From: Sulfuricurvum sp.
Lineage (GTDB): Bacteria; Campylobacterota; Campylobacteria; Campylobacterales; Sulfurimonadaceae
DNA length: 64,000 nt
Direction: 5' to 3'
Assembly: GCA_028718525.1 (NCBI GenBank)
Contig: JAQULP010000004.1
Coordinates: 53,813-117,812 of the forward strand
Part shown: in pieces, positions 44,719 to 54,741 of the stretch
Numbering within the stretch: position 1 is the stretch's first letter
Layout: every line of letters begins with the position of its first letter
Made by a program: the position numbers and the translations under genes
The notes under the pieces: model-generated
The model's input: the letters and a program-made list of their open reading frames with translations, nothing else
Databases searched by the model: none
Told to the model about the DNA's origin: nothing

Positions 44719-45850
44719 CAATTTCCCCTTTGGTTATCGTCAAAGGAGGGAGAAAACGGAGTGTATTTCGCCCAGCTTTAAGGACAATTACCCTCTCTTC
44801 CCGTGCCGCATTGATAATTTTTGTCAATGTATCGCCATCAGCTACACGCAACCCTCTCATCATTCCTAAACCGACATGCTCCAAAAAGAGTGCCGGATGC
44901 TTGGAAGCAAACGCATTTAAAGCGGTTTCAAAATAGATAAGGTGTTCATCCAGTTCACCGTTTTCTTTGATCTCCGAAAGAATATCGAGAACTTCATTGG
45001 CGGCAGCCGTCGAAAGATAGTTTCCTCCAAAGGTTGATCCGTGGTCACCAGGGGTGAAAATATCTTTTTTCGAAGTCATAACAACCCCGATCGGAACACC
45101 TCCCCCTAACCCTTTGGCCAACGTGATAACATCAGGCTCGATACCGTATAGGTTGGAAGCGAGAAATTCCCCCGTTCGGTAAATTCCCGTTTGAACTTCA
45201 TCGACCATCAATAAAATATCCCGAGATTTGAGCATTACGGCCAAAGCTTGCACTTTAGCTCGGTCTTGTGGCTGTACGCCCCCTTCTCCCTGTACCAGTT
45301 CAATCATAACCGCAACCGTATGATCATCAATCAGAGATTCGATCTCTTCAATATTTTTGGCGTACACAAACCCATCGGGGAAAGGACCGAAGTAATTATG
45401 CATGGATTCTTGTCCCGTTGCCTTCAACGCCGTAATGGTCCGACCGTGAAACGAATGGTCAAGTGTAATAATTTTATACCGCTTCGGATGTCCGAGTACC
45501 TCTCCGTATTTTCGGGCTATTTTAATGGCCCCCTCATTGGCTTCCGCACCGCTGTTGCCGAAAAAACATTTCATATCGTATCCGCTTAATTCGACAATGC
45601 GGCGGGCACATGCCCCTTGAGGCTCAATATAATAGAGGTTTGAAACATGCGTTACCTTGCCGACTTGTTCACAGATCGCTTTGCTAAGACGTTCATTGGC
45701 ATGTCCGACACTGCATACGGCGATTCCGGCTGCGAAATCAATATACTCTTTACCTTCACTATCGACTAATACGGCGTTATTTCCCGCCGTAAAACTGACA
45801 TTCTGACGTCCGTACGTAGGTAATACATAATTATCAAAGTTATTCATCAT
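44675..45850 (-). CDS. argD: Acetylornithine aminotransferase
   Basis: 391 residues. Class III PLP enzyme: GNSGAEANEGAIKIARKYG, ALKATGQESMHNYFG, LLMVDEVQTGIYRTGEF, and the PLP Lys in DVITLAKGLGGGVPIG. It works in arginine biosynthesis (N-acetylornithine/2-oxoglutarate), possibly also as succinyldiaminopimelate aminotransferase. Two ATG codons (45850 and 45847) overlap the end of the molybdopterin gene by 8-11 bp. Confidence 0.92.
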   Translation of the reverse strand: MMNNFDNYVLPTYGRQNVSFTAGNNAVLVDSEGKEYIDFAAGIAVCSVGHANERLSKAICEQVGKVTHVSNLYYIEPQGACARRIVELSGYDMKCFFGNSGAEANEGAIKIARKYGEVLGHPKRYKIITLDHSFHGRTITALKATGQESMHNYFGPFPDGFVYAKNIEEIESLIDDHTVAVMIELVQGEGGVQPQDRAKVQALAVMLKSRDILLMVDEVQTGIYRTGEFLASNLYGIEPDVITLAKGLGGGVPIGVVMTSKKDIFTPGDHGSTFGGNYLSTAAANEVLDILSEIKENGELDEHLIYFETALNAFASKHPALFLEHVGLGMMRGLRVADGDTLTKIINAAREERVIVLKAGRNTLRFLPPLTITKGEIDEGFIRLEKAMASL

Positions 45851-47582
45851 TTTTTTTAATCACCTTTATTTTAATTTCCTGATACACGGCACTCTCCCCT
45901 TCATAACTTAAATAGGGGGGCGTTAAAACATTAACGTCGGGCGTCCCTGAATAAATCAAAACACAATCCCGTCTTACCCTCTCGTCATGCTTTACATTCA
46001 TCTCTACCGTTCCCGCAAGTGATGAGAGAAGAACCGTTTCATTTTCTTGAAACCCTGTGTCCGGATGCAGATAGACCCCGGACGATCTCTTGAACTGCGA
46101 ATTTAGTCCCTGAGCATGTTTCGGGGTGATAAGATAAAAATCCTCGGATTTATCCAAGGCCAAATCCAGTTCATCCAAAAATTCAAATTCATCGTTTTGA
46201 AAACCCTCAGAATACGGGATTGGCGAAGCTCTCCGATAACCGACTCCATCGTGAACGTCAATCTGTCCTCGAAAAAATTCCAGATATTTTTCTTCTTCTC
46301 CCATTTCGATAGCAAATGCCGTACATAACCGTTTTGCCAGATCATATTCACTGATTCCGATCTCACTCTCATGAATTGTGACCATCTCCTGAAAAGTATT
46401 ATCCCCGTAAGAACTTCTAAAATCGTTTTTTTCTAAAAACGTTTTTGCCGGAATCACCAAATCGGCCGCCTTAGAGGTCTCATTTTCATATAACCCGAAA
46501 TAAACCGTAAAGTCTGCCTTCTCAAACGATCTTTTTACTCCGGTCGAATTTGGCATTTGTTCGAGCGGATTGCCCCCCTGAATAAAAACACAATTATACT
46601 TCGAAAAATCGATCGTAGGTTTACTAACGCGACGTTTTATCGTTCTAAACGGCACTGTAAGGCCGCTAAGGGAGTTTCCTACATAACTAACACCGCAACC
46701 CGCTTTTCCAAATAGCCCCATGATTGCACCAAACCCGTCAATCGCCCGAAGAACATCGGCCCCGTTGCGATATTTTTGGACCCCGACACCTACTAAAATT
46801 GCCGTTTTTTTCCCATCCATCAACTCAAGCATTGCTCCGATTTGGCCGAGAGAGACATCAATGGCATCCAACGTCGACTTTATCCTTACCGTTTGGGTAA
46901 GCTCATAAAAATCATTGTACCCGCTCCCGTATTTTTCCAAGAAATCGGCATCTTGCATCCCTTCAATGATCGCAAAACGGCTCAATAGCAGCGCCAACGC
47001 CAAATCGCAGTGAGGTTTGATCTGAATATGCAAATCCGCTTTTTGGGCCAGTTCAGTTTTTACCGGATCGATGACAATAATTTTTTTACCCTCGATAAAA
47101 GGTAAAATATGCGATTGCGTCGCATGAATATTTCGCCCCCACACAACGATCACTTCCGACTCTTTCAACAAATGCGGCGGCAAAACTTCGTTACTCCTGC
47201 GTCCGGCAAGGACTCCGGCCTCACCCGCACCGTCGCAAAGCGAACCGGAGGTTCCAACCGAATCAACGGCGGCAAAAAAGTGTTCGACACTCCGCTGCAT
47301 CACCCCTACATTACCGCTTCCCCTGTAATAAAGGGTTTGTCTAAGATTCCCTTCTCTCAGAGCATCGATTAATACGTTCAGGGCATCCTCAATCGATATC
47401 GCTTCACCGCGAAGCCGCGGAACGCTGATACGCTCATTCACGTTAAAATGGTTAAGATTCGGACACAAATAGCCTCGCGTATACGGATGCGTTTTGTCCC
47501 CCTTGAGTTTCCCCTTTTCATCCACTACGACTCGGCAGGCATCATAACAATCAAGCGGGCAAGCGGTAACGGTCGGGCTCAT
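45840..47582 (-). CDS. Molybdopterin oxidoreductase with N-terminal [4Fe-4S] site
   Basis: 580 residues from ATG 47582 (coupled to hlyD-like gene by ATGA; a longer frame has no support). Cys8-x3-Cys12-x3-Cys16-x23-Cys40 (ACPLDCYDACRV ... YLCPN) fits the [4Fe-4S] cluster of the DMSO reductase family. SLCDGAGEAG may give the Mo/W ligand Cys. NPLEQMPNSTG and the C-terminal PDVNVLTPP bind the pterin. No Tat signal and no subunit partner, so a soluble cytoplasmic enzyme of unknown substrate. The length is short for the family. Confidence 0.85.
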   Translation of the reverse strand: MSPTVTACPLDCYDACRVVVDEKGKLKGDKTHPYTRGYLCPNLNHFNVNERISVPRLRGEAISIEDALNVLIDALREGNLRQTLYYRGSGNVGVMQRSVEHFFAAVDSVGTSGSLCDGAGEAGVLAGRRSNEVLPPHLLKESEVIVVWGRNIHATQSHILPFIEGKKIIVIDPVKTELAQKADLHIQIKPHCDLALALLLSRFAIIEGMQDADFLEKYGSGYNDFYELTQTVRIKSTLDAIDVSLGQIGAMLELMDGKKTAILVGVGVQKYRNGADVLRAIDGFGAIMGLFGKAGCGVSYVGNSLSGLTVPFRTIKRRVSKPTIDFSKYNCVFIQGGNPLEQMPNSTGVKRSFEKADFTVYFGLYENETSKAADLVIPAKTFLEKNDFRSSYGDNTFQEMVTIHESEIGISEYDLAKRLCTAFAIEMGEEEKYLEFFRGQIDVHDGVGYRRASPIPYSEGFQNDEFEFLDELDLALDKSEDFYLITPKHAQGLNSQFKRSSGVYLHPDTGFQENETVLLSSLAGTVEMNVKHDERVRRDCVLIYSGTPDVNVLTPPYLSYEGESAVYQEIKIKVIKKNDE

Positions 47583-48400
47583 TTGAATTCTACCTTCATC
47601 AATTGTGAAAATTGTGCCGGAGGGGTTATAATAATCTCTGCACGGTAACTCGATATTTTTGAGGCGTCGGCAATTTTCCATACCTGTTTAATCTTGTAAT
47701 CGGTATTGTGTCCGTTTAAATAAATTCTTTTGGTTTGAGCCGCCTGTGCTTCCTCTGCACTGAGAAACACTATTAATTTGGCTTTCCGTACATCCGCTAT
47801 TTGGGCCAAAGGAGTACCGGGATTGACAAAAACGGAAGGTTTTACCATTAATTGGTACAAAACATATCCCGGAGCGCTGAGATGTTTGTCGGCAATGCTT
47901 TTTTGCAATTGAGAACGGCGTACTTTTAAATCTCCCAGCTGAATTGTGAGCGATTCAATCTCTTTTTGGATATTTAAAAGGGAGTTGCGACTGTTAAGCA
48001 AATCAAAATATTCACGATCTTTTTCAACCGCCGATTTCATTTTCAGATCTTTGATCCGATCAAAATTCTCTTGTTTCATTTGAATCATCTGCTGATAGTT
48101 TTCACCCATCTCCCGACTGTTCTGCAATGTATTTTTCAAAGCTGAAATTTTTGTTTCGACGCTTTGAAGTTCGATCTTATCAAGTTTGTCATCAATGACA
48201 ATATAAGGGGTTTTACCAAGCTTTTTCCCCTCATTGACCGAATCCGTATAAATCACCTCTCCGGAGAGGGTCGAAGAGACATTTCGTATCTCATATGGCT
48301 CTACTTTTGCGTAATATTCTTTTGCGTATGCTCCGAGAACAAACATTGCTAAAGCGATTATAATCTGCACGAAGCCCCTTTTGTATAGATATTGAGACAT
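47579..48400 (-). CDS. HlyD/RND-type periplasmic adaptor-like protein
   Basis: 273 residues. N-terminal anchor (IIIALAMFVLGAYA), lipoyl-like halves around a coiled coil (about 75-170), and a beta-barrel part (HLSAPGYVLYQLMVKPSVFVNPGTPLAQIAD). It is the first gene of the operon that also contains a tolC-like gene. The SD is weak; TAAAAT at 48422-48427 may be the -10. Short for an adaptor and without a cognate inner-membrane pump nearby. Confidence 0.75.
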   Translation of the reverse strand: MSQYLYKRGFVQIIIALAMFVLGAYAKEYYAKVEPYEIRNVSSTLSGEVIYTDSVNEGKKLGKTPYIVIDDKLDKIELQSVETKISALKNTLQNSREMGENYQQMIQMKQENFDRIKDLKMKSAVEKDREYFDLLNSRNSLLNIQKEIESLTIQLGDLKVRRSQLQKSIADKHLSAPGYVLYQLMVKPSVFVNPGTPLAQIADVRKAKLIVFLSAEEAQAAQTKRIYLNGHNTDYKIKQVWKIADASKISSYRAEIIITPPAQFSQLMKVEFK

Positions 48401-48421
48401 TTTACAGTCAGCACCCTTAGT

Positions 48422-48427
48422 ATTTTA
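48422..48427 (-). promoter_or_regulatory. -10 box for the hlyD-thiS operon
   Basis: TAAAAT on the minus strand, 21 bp before the ATG, in the divergent region shared with cheV. Confidence 0.35.
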
Positions 48428-48450
48428 GTAAAAAAATCTCTCGATTAGGA

Positions 48451-48456
48451 TATGAT
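48451..48456 (+). promoter_or_regulatory. -10 box for cheV
   Basis: TATGAT 27 bp before the cheV ATG. Confidence 0.4.
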
Positions 48457-48483
48457 TAAGAAATATAAACAATTGAGGTTACT

Positions 48484-49446
48484 ATGTCTCTTTTAGAACA
48501 TGTTGACGGCGCTACCAACTTAGCTAAAAACAACGAAGTACAGTTGCTTGTCTTTAAAATTGATGCTGCCGAAGAGTCTCCCTATTACGCTATCAATGTA
48601 TTTAAAACACGCGAAGTGGTCGAAGCAAAACGTCATCACCTTACCCATATTCCGGGGTGCCATCCGCTTTTGGAAGGGACAATTGTACTGCGTGAATTGC
48701 AAATTCCCATCCTCAATCTGCCACGCTGGCTGGGAGTTGAATTAGAAGAATCCAAACGTAAAATGTCCAATCTCCTGATATGTGATTTCAACGGTGTGGT
48801 CATCGGCATACGGATTATGTATGCCTACCGGGTTATCAAAAAGAACTGGAACGAGATGCATGCCCCCGATAGCTATCGATTGGGTGATGACGGGCTAGTG
48901 ATCAACGATACCCGTCTTGATGACGGCAGTTTGTGCCTTGTACTCGATTATGAAAAACTTTTATCCGAAGTGATACCTCAGGCTATGGTCAATATTGATG
49001 TGGCATCAAAATCGTTGGCCAATATCGCGGTTCCGGAAAAATTAAAAAAAGGGACGGTTTTAATTGCCGAGGACTCCAAAACGGCTCAACGTCATTTAAA
49101 ACAGATATTTGATCATGCCCATATCTCTTACCTTATCTTTAACAACGGTAAAGAACTCATGGACTACATTAACAAAATCAAAGATCCATCCCTGATCCCT
49201 GCTGTTATTACGGATATTGAAATGCCAGAAATGTCCGGATTCACTATTATTCAACGCCTTAAATCTAATCCGGAAACCAAATCCATCCCTATCATCGTCA
49301 ACAGTTCCATGACCGGGGACAATAATAAACGTGAAGCGGCCAGTTTGGGAGCCGACGGATTTATTGATAAAACAAAAAGCGAAAATATATTGCCGCTTAT
49401 CGTCGAAAAGATGAATGATATGGAGATGAGATTGCTCCCCCGTTAA
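48484..49446 (+). CDS. cheV: Chemotaxis coupling protein CheV
   Basis: 320 residues: CheW-like domain (about 1-165; YYAINVFKTREVVEA and LLICDFNGVVIGIRI) followed by a receiver domain (about 185-315) with VLIAEDSK acidic pocket, phospho-acceptor Asp in AVITDIEMPEMSG and the Lys in FIDKTKS. It links chemoreceptors to CheA and may act in adaptation, important in this phylum where CheB lacks a receiver. GAGG precedes the ATG. Confidence 0.94.
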   Translation: MSLLEHVDGATNLAKNNEVQLLVFKIDAAEESPYYAINVFKTREVVEAKRHHLTHIPGCHPLLEGTIVLRELQIPILNLPRWLGVELEESKRKMSNLLICDFNGVVIGIRIMYAYRVIKKNWNEMHAPDSYRLGDDGLVINDTRLDDGSLCLVLDYEKLLSEVIPQAMVNIDVASKSLANIAVPEKLKKGTVLIAEDSKTAQRHLKQIFDHAHISYLIFNNGKELMDYINKIKDPSLIPAVITDIEMPEMSGFTIIQRLKSNPETKSIPIIVNSSMTGDNNKREAASLGADGFIDKTKSENILPLIVEKMNDMEMRLLPR

Positions 49447-49472
49447 AGGGGAAAGCCTGTTAAGCAAGAGAT

Positions 49473-49497
49473 AGGGTGAAGCATTCGCTTCTGCCCT
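49473..49497. terminator. Shared hairpin between cheV and oadB
   Basis: AGGG and GAAGC pair with GCTTC and CCCT around a four-base loop with a small bulge, in the gap between convergent genes. The repeat works on both strands, though neither side has a long T-run. Confidence 0.45.
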
Positions 49498-49506
49498 TTA
49501 AGTGAT

Positions 49507-50886
49507 TTATTTAAAAAGTGCTATCATCACACCGGCTGCGATTGCAGAACCGATAACTCCGGCAACGTTTGGTCCCATGGCATGCATCAACAACATATTT
49601 GTCGGATCTTCTTTCATCCCCTCTTTATGAGAAACACGTGCCGCCATCGGAACGGCAGAAACCCCTGCTGAACCAATCAACGGATTAATTTTCTCAGAGC
49701 TGAAAAGATTCATGATTTTAGCCATAATGACTCCGGCAGCCGTCCCCACAGAAAAGGCCACAAGCCCAAGTACCAAGATCGCAAGCGTATCAATGACCAA
49801 AAATTGATCTGATGCCAATTTTGATCCTACACCCAATCCTAAAAAGATGGTTACGATATTGATCAATGCATTTTGCATCGTATCACTCAAACGGTCTACA
49901 ACACCTGATTCTTTAAAATAATTTCCTAAAGCAAAAGCACCCACCAACGGAGCAGCATCCGGCAATAGCAAAATAATCATGACAAATACCAACAACGGGA
50001 AAAGAAGTTTTTCCAAACGTGTTACGTGTCGCAACGTATGCATACGGATTTTACGCTCTTCCGGTGTAGTCAGCGCTTTCATAATAGGAGGCTGGATAAT
50101 CGGAACCAAAGCCATATACGAATACGATGCAACTGCAATGGCTCCGAGAAGTTCAGGGGCCAAAGAAGTAGCGATGAAGATCGATGTCGGACCGTCTGCT
50201 CCACCGATAATACTGATTGCCGCTGATTGTTGCAGTGTAAAATCGAACCACGGAGTAAATTGGCTCAAGGCATACGCGCCCACCAATGTACCGAAAATAC
50301 CGAATTGTGCCGCACCGCCTAATAATGAGAGTCTAGGGTTCGCCAACAGCGGACCGAAATCGGTCATAGCACCCACTCCCATAAAGATTAGGAGAGGAAA
50401 AAGCTCATTCGCTATCCCCATATTATAGATAACGCCCAAAAATCCGTGAGGACCGGCAATATTGGCAATCGGTACGTTCGCTAACAATCCGCCAAACGCA
50501 ATCGGCAAAAGGAGCAACGGTTCAAAATCACGTGCAATGGCCAAATAGAACAGTAAAAATGTGACCAAAATCATGATCACACGTCCCCATGTTTGATGGA
50601 AATCAGACATAAGGTGACCCGATGAGCTCATTTCACCGGCTCTTGGATAGATCAAAGCATTTAACCCGGTCGTTTTGAAAAAACTTTGAACCATTTCTCC
50701 GAAAGGCATTGGCTGATAAGTCTCTTCACGATGGGTTGTTTTAGCCGGCGGAGCATCCGCTGTTGCAGCCGCAGAGACTTCACTCGCTTGTGAAACAGCG
50801 GCGGCAACGGCCGGAGCGGTTTCGGAAGCGGCGGCACCCAAAGCTACCCCCAACATTAACAAAACGCTAAAAAATAGTCGCTTCAT
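49507..50886 (-). CDS. oadB: Na+-pumping decarboxylase beta subunit
   Basis: 459 residues. Membrane subunit (about 9-11 segments) that decarboxylates carboxybiotin and exports Na+. Signature regions [21 protein letters not shown] with the key Asp, [21 protein letters not shown], and [16 protein letters not shown] near the end. An additional N-terminal leader ([19 protein letters not shown]) and an Ala-rich linker (about 20-55) precede the usual start. Seven bases after oadA. Confidence 0.93.
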   Translation of the reverse strand: MKRLFFSVLLMLGVALGAAASETAPAVAAAVSQASEVSAAATADAPPAKTTHREETYQPMPFGEMVQSFFKTTGLNALIYPRAGEMSSSGHLMSDFHQTWGRVIMILVTFLLFYLAIARDFEPLLLLPIAFGGLLANVPIANIAGPHGFLGVIYNMGIANELFPLLIFMGVGAMTDFGPLLANPRLSLLGGAAQFGIFGTLVGAYALSQFTPWFDFTLQQSAAISIIGGADGPTSIFIATSLAPELLGAIAVASYSYMALVPIIQPPIMKALTTPEERKIRMHTLRHVTRLEKLLFPLLVFVMIILLLPDAAPLVGAFALGNYFKESGVVDRLSDTMQNALINIVTIFLGLGVGSKLASDQFLVIDTLAILVLGLVAFSVGTAAGVIMAKIMNLFSSEKINPLIGSAGVSAVPMAARVSHKEGMKEDPTNMLLMHAMGPNVAGVIGSAIAAGVMIALFK

Positions 50887-50893
50887 CGGAACG

Positions 50894-52720
50894 TTATCCT
50901 ACGATTGCGAGGGCTTGACCCTCGATTACTTTATCATTCGGGCGGACAAGAACACTTTGAACGACACCGTTGCAAGGGGCAACGATATCCACTTCCATTT
51001 TCATCGATTCAAGGATCATAATTTTATCCCCTTCATTAACAACCGTTCCCGCTTCTGCAAGGACTTTGAAAACTGAACCCGGAAGCATTGCCCGTACTTC
51101 GGCACCGGTAGCTGCCGGAAGTTCGTCACGTGCTTCAGCTGCGGTTGCCACATGCGGTACCACTTGAACATCAACATTGCCCGCAGCAATTTGTACATTA
51201 AATTTTTGACCGTCAACAACGACTGTATAGTTTCCATTTGCGCTTGGCATTACTTTGATTCCTTCTGATTTAATTGGTGTTGGAGTATGTCCTGCCGGTA
51301 CAACGGCTTCAGGGATATTTTTACGGACATTAATATCAGCATTTCCTTTTAGGAATGTGATCCCTTTTTCATCACATGATGCGGCAATAAAGATATTTTC
51401 ATCTGTCACTGCAATTTTTTCATCTTCTAAACGTTTCGTCCAGAATGCAATGGATTTCGTTTCATCTTTATCGGCTAAATCAATCGCATTTTCCGTTGTC
51501 GGAGCCAATCCAAGCTGTTCTGAAGCGATACGGACAATTTCAGCATCCGGTGCAACCGGAGTTTTACCGAAATATCCGAGTACCATTCGTCCGTAACCCG
51601 GAGCAATTTTTTTCCAAGGTCCCATAAGGGCATTATTAAGCGCTTGTTGAAAATAAAATTGGGATACCGGAGTAACGGAAGTACCGAAGCCCCCTTTTTC
51701 TACCACTTCGCGCATTGCACGGATCACTTCCGGATAACGGTCCAGAATATTATTATCACGCATCATTTGGGTATTTGCCGTTAAAGCGCCTCCCGGCATT
51801 GGGGAGAACGGAATTAGCGGAGAAACCTGAGTTGCTTCCGGAGGCATGAAATAGTCTTTCAAACAATCACCCAATACGTCCTCGTATTTGAGAATTTTTT
51901 CAAGTTCAAGTCCGCCGAGATCATAGTTCATCCCTTTGACGGCATGAAGCATCGTTAAAATATCCGGTTGTGATGTACCGCCGCTCACCGGGGCCGCCGC
52001 CATATCGATACCGTCAATTCCGGCATCCAACGCTGCAAGGTAGGCAGCAACGCTTACACCTGCGGTCTCATGCGTATGAAGGCGTAAATGGGTCCCCTCA
52101 GGGACAAGGCGACGTGCCATTTTAATCGTTTCATGGATTTTATGCGGGCTTGAAGTTCCGCTGGCATCTTTAAAACAAATCGAGTGGTACGGAATACCGG
52201 AATCGAGAATTTCACGAAGCGTTCTTTCATAGAATGCGACGTCATGCGCCCCTTCACACCCTGCCGGAAGATCCATCAAAGTAACAACGATTTCATGCTT
52301 GAGACCGTGATGTACGATACGTTCCCCCGAATATTTCAGGTTTTCAACATCATTAAGCGCATCGAAATTTCGAATGGTTGTTGTCCCGTGTTTTTTAAAC
52401 ATTTTCGCATGCAAATCGACTAATTCACGGCTTCCTGTATCAAGCATAACCGTGTTTACGCCGCGTGCGAGCGTTTGAAGATTTGCATCGGGACCGACAA
52501 TCGCACGGAAGCGATCCATCATATCGAATGCATTTTCATTCAGGTAAAAGAAAAGACTTTGGAAACGTGCTCCGCCGCCAAATTCAAAATGGCGGATTCC
52601 TGCCTCTTTAGCCGCTTCAACGGCAGGGAAAAAATCTTCCATAAGGACACGTCCGCCGAAAACAGACTGAAACCCGTCTCGGAAAGTCGTATCCATAATA
52701 TCAATATATTTTTTAGCCAT
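50894..52720 (-). CDS. oadA: Oxaloacetate decarboxylase alpha / pyruvate carboxylase B subunit
   Basis: 608 residues. Carboxyltransferase TIM barrel ([34 protein letters not shown]), conserved PycB domain, and a C-terminal biotinyl domain with the biotin Lys574 in ESMKMEV. On its own it could serve pyruvate carboxylase with a PycA elsewhere; the flanking oadB and oadG favour a Na+-coupled decarboxylase complex. Eight bases after oadG. Confidence 0.93.
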   Translation of the reverse strand: MAKKYIDIMDTTFRDGFQSVFGGRVLMEDFFPAVEAAKEAGIRHFEFGGGARFQSLFFYLNENAFDMMDRFRAIVGPDANLQTLARGVNTVMLDTGSRELVDLHAKMFKKHGTTTIRNFDALNDVENLKYSGERIVHHGLKHEIVVTLMDLPAGCEGAHDVAFYERTLREILDSGIPYHSICFKDASGTSSPHKIHETIKMARRLVPEGTHLRLHTHETAGVSVAAYLAALDAGIDGIDMAAAPVSGGTSQPDILTMLHAVKGMNYDLGGLELEKILKYEDVLGDCLKDYFMPPEATQVSPLIPFSPMPGGALTANTQMMRDNNILDRYPEVIRAMREVVEKGGFGTSVTPVSQFYFQQALNNALMGPWKKIAPGYGRMVLGYFGKTPVAPDAEIVRIASEQLGLAPTTENAIDLADKDETKSIAFWTKRLEDEKIAVTDENIFIAASCDEKGITFLKGNADINVRKNIPEAVVPAGHTPTPIKSEGIKVMPSANGNYTVVVDGQKFNVQIAAGNVDVQVVPHVATAAEARDELPAATGAEVRAMLPGSVFKVLAEAGTVVNEGDKIMILESMKMEVDIVAPCNGVVQSVLVRPNDKVIEGQALAIVG

Positions 52721-52728
52721 TATGCTTC

Positions 52729-52962
52729 CTAACTTTGGGTAGTTTGATGGTGATGTATTGCTGCAACGATGGCCGCCACTTTTGCTTTGTCATCACTGCG
52801 TTTAACCTGTGCCGCACGGGTCGGCTCCGGCGCTTTTTGGGCCTCGGGGAAATAGGTGTGAATGAGTCTAGACATGAGTTTAGTCAAATAAATCATGACA
52901 GCCAGAAACACGAATACGGTCCCCATCCCTAAAAACATGATTTTGATACTTTCAAAAAACAC
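52729..52962 (-). CDS. oadG: Na+-pumping decarboxylase gamma subunit
   Basis: 77 residues from GTG 52962, chosen because AAGGA is six bases before it and the -10 box (53001-53006) leaves a 30-nt leader; a longer frame would start upstream of transcription. One membrane segment (IMFLGMGTVFVFLAVMIYLTKLM), a linker rich in Pro/Ala and a His-containing tail (IHHHQ), like the zinc-binding tail of OadG. It holds the alpha and beta subunits together. Confidence 0.82.
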   Translation of the reverse strand: MFFESIKIMFLGMGTVFVFLAVMIYLTKLMSRLIHTYFPEAQKAPEPTRAAQVKRSDDKAKVAAIVAAIHHHQTTQS

Positions 52963-53000
52963 GCGCTTTCCTTTTTTTGTAATCGATTCGTAACGGAGTG

Positions 53001-53006
53001 ATTCTA
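53001..53006 (-). promoter_or_regulatory. -10 box for the oadGAB operon
   Basis: TAGAAT on the minus strand, 38 bp before the oadG GTG. Confidence 0.4.
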
Positions 53007-53100
53007 GCGCAATGATGTTTAAAATATATTTACCGTTTGCTTCTTCATGCAATATCCATAAATTGGTGTTACCCTACGCTATTTTTAAAATATGATTAGC

Positions 53101-53106
53101 TACAAT
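53101..53106 (+). promoter_or_regulatory. -10 box for ppa
   Basis: TACAAT 34 bp before the ppa ATG. Confidence 0.4.
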
Positions 53107-53140
53107 CGCATTATCAAAAATGGTATGAAAGAGGTATTCC

Positions 53141-53662
53141 ATGGACCTAAGTAAAATCGGCTACGGAGAAAATCCGGACAAAGTTAAAGCAATTATCGAG
53201 ATTGCCTGCGGATCAAACATCAAATACGAAGTTGAAAAAGAGAGCGGCGCTTTGGTACTTGACCGTGTCATGCATTCGGCAATGTACTATCCGGCAAACT
53301 ACGGATTTGTTAACAAAACACTTTCTCAAGACGGCGATCCGGCTGATATCTTGATCCTAACCGAATATCCGATGGTTGAAGGGTGTGTGATTAACTGCCG
53401 CCTCGTCGGTGTATTAATCATGGAAGATGAAAGCGGTATTGATGAAAAACTCCTTGCCGTTCCTACTTCAAAAATCGATCCGACGTTTGAAGAGATCCAA
53501 GATCTTGGTGATATCCCAAAACACACATTGGCAAAAATCCAGAACTTTTTCGAAACCTATAAACTTCTTGAGCCGGGCAAATGGGTAAAAGTCAAAGGGT
53601 TTGAAGACAAGGCATCCGCAACCAAAATTCTTCAGGATGCCATCAGTAACTACAAAGAGTAA
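53141..53662 (+). CDS. ppa: Inorganic pyrophosphatase (family I)
   Basis: 173 residues, usual length. Active-site acidic residues in YGFVNKTLSQDGDPADILIL (the DxDPxD motif), and RVMHSAMYYPANYGF before it. It hydrolyses the PPi made by Acs and other synthetases. GAGG lies before the ATG. Five bases separate it from a small membrane protein gene. Confidence 0.97.
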   Translation: MDLSKIGYGENPDKVKAIIEIACGSNIKYEVEKESGALVLDRVMHSAMYYPANYGFVNKTLSQDGDPADILILTEYPMVEGCVINCRLVGVLIMEDESGIDEKLLAVPTSKIDPTFEEIQDLGDIPKHTLAKIQNFFETYKLLEPGKWVKVKGFEDKASATKILQDAISNYKE

Positions 53663-53667
53663 TAGAG

Positions 53668-53961
53668 ATGATTGACCTCGCTTCACAAGATGTTTTTGCC
53701 TATGCAATTTTTGGACTAATATTAAATTTTGTCTTTTCAATCGCATTTGGGTTATACCTGAGCAATAATATCGGAGTTGAGGAGATGCTGCAATCCAAAG
53801 GGGACCGTGAACAGCCATGGTGGCTTTCGGCCTCCCTTGCCGTCCCTTATGCCAAAATGCTTATTACCCTTTATCGGGTTGCAATTTTACAGCTGTACTT
53901 TCTTAATCAGGGGAGAAGCCATAAAGAGTTTTGGATCTATTTGACCAGTAATGAGAATTAG
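53668..53961 (+). CDS. Hypothetical small membrane protein
   Basis: 97 residues, unrecognised. One clear membrane segment (about 10-33, FAYAIFGLILNFVFSIAFGLYL) and an amphipathic region near 70-90. It follows ppa by five bases and so is probably co-transcribed. The stop lies four bases from the end of the convergent gene at 53966-54481. Confidence 0.65.
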   Translation: MIDLASQDVFAYAIFGLILNFVFSIAFGLYLSNNIGVEEMLQSKGDREQPWWLSASLAVPYAKMLITLYRVAILQLYFLNQGRSHKEFWIYLTSNEN

Positions 53962-53965
53962 CCTT

Positions 53966-54481
53966 TCATTGCGACTTGTAAATACAAAATGTTTGTATCA
54001 AGGTGTTATGTAATCCGATTTTCCCGCTTTCTGCTCTTCGCTGCGCCTGTTTGAGTTTCCAATTCCACTCTTTTTGATCAAATTTAGGATCGATCAGCGC
54101 CAATCCTTTCTCCAAAAGCATTTCACTGTAACTCTCTAGCCCGTTTCCGTACAAAATGCACCCTTCCTGAATCCGTTCATAGTGGTATGACTGGTAAATA
54201 TGCAAAGAGCTCTGTGCAAAGTATTTATCATGAGGATGAGAACGATAAAATGCATCGATGTGATTCTGACACTCTGTCGGCGTCACACTGTTTTTCGCCA
54301 TACGTTCCAACGGAATTATCCCAAAGGGTTCACAGAGAACCGCTCTATTGTTATCTAATAATTTTAACTCTCCATTATTTTTGATAGAAGTCAGCACTCC
54401 TACCGTACTATCACCATACAGACGGGTGAAAAGATGGAGGAGAATCAGAAATCGGATAAAAATTGTTTCATTTTTACTCAT
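53966..54481 (-). CDS. Exported protein resembling a degenerate thermonuclease
   Basis: 171 residues with a signal sequence (IFIRFLILLHLFTRLYG). The last third resembles the C-terminal half of staphylococcal-nuclease proteins (YSEMLLEKGLALIDP ... AQRRAESGKIGLHN), and GIIPLER may be the remnant of the GIDTPE motif. The arginines needed for catalysis are not evident, so it may bind rather than cut nucleic acid, or have another role. The SD is weak. 260 bp of AT-rich intergenic DNA lies upstream. Confidence 0.6.
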   Translation of the reverse strand: MSKNETIFIRFLILLHLFTRLYGDSTVGVLTSIKNNGELKLLDNNRAVLCEPFGIIPLERMAKNSVTPTECQNHIDAFYRSHPHDKYFAQSSLHIYQSYHYERIQEGCILYGNGLESYSEMLLEKGLALIDPKFDQKEWNWKLKQAQRRAESGKIGLHNTLIQTFCIYKSQ

Positions 54482-54741
54482 TCGTTAAATATTTTCCTTT
54501 TTTTTAACTAGTTTTAGAAATATTTATAGGTCGAAACTTAAATTAACATCAAATTTTATAACATTATACAACTATTTTAACCCATTCCATCCTCTATTCT
54601 TAATCACAGGTTTCCCTGTACAGGGTAGCATACACCCCTTTTCTATTACTTTTTCTTAACTTATTCATTTAAGAAGGCAACACCATTGTTATCCTCTCCC
54701 CAGTACCCTAAAATTTCACATTCCATTTCCGAGGTGCAAAT

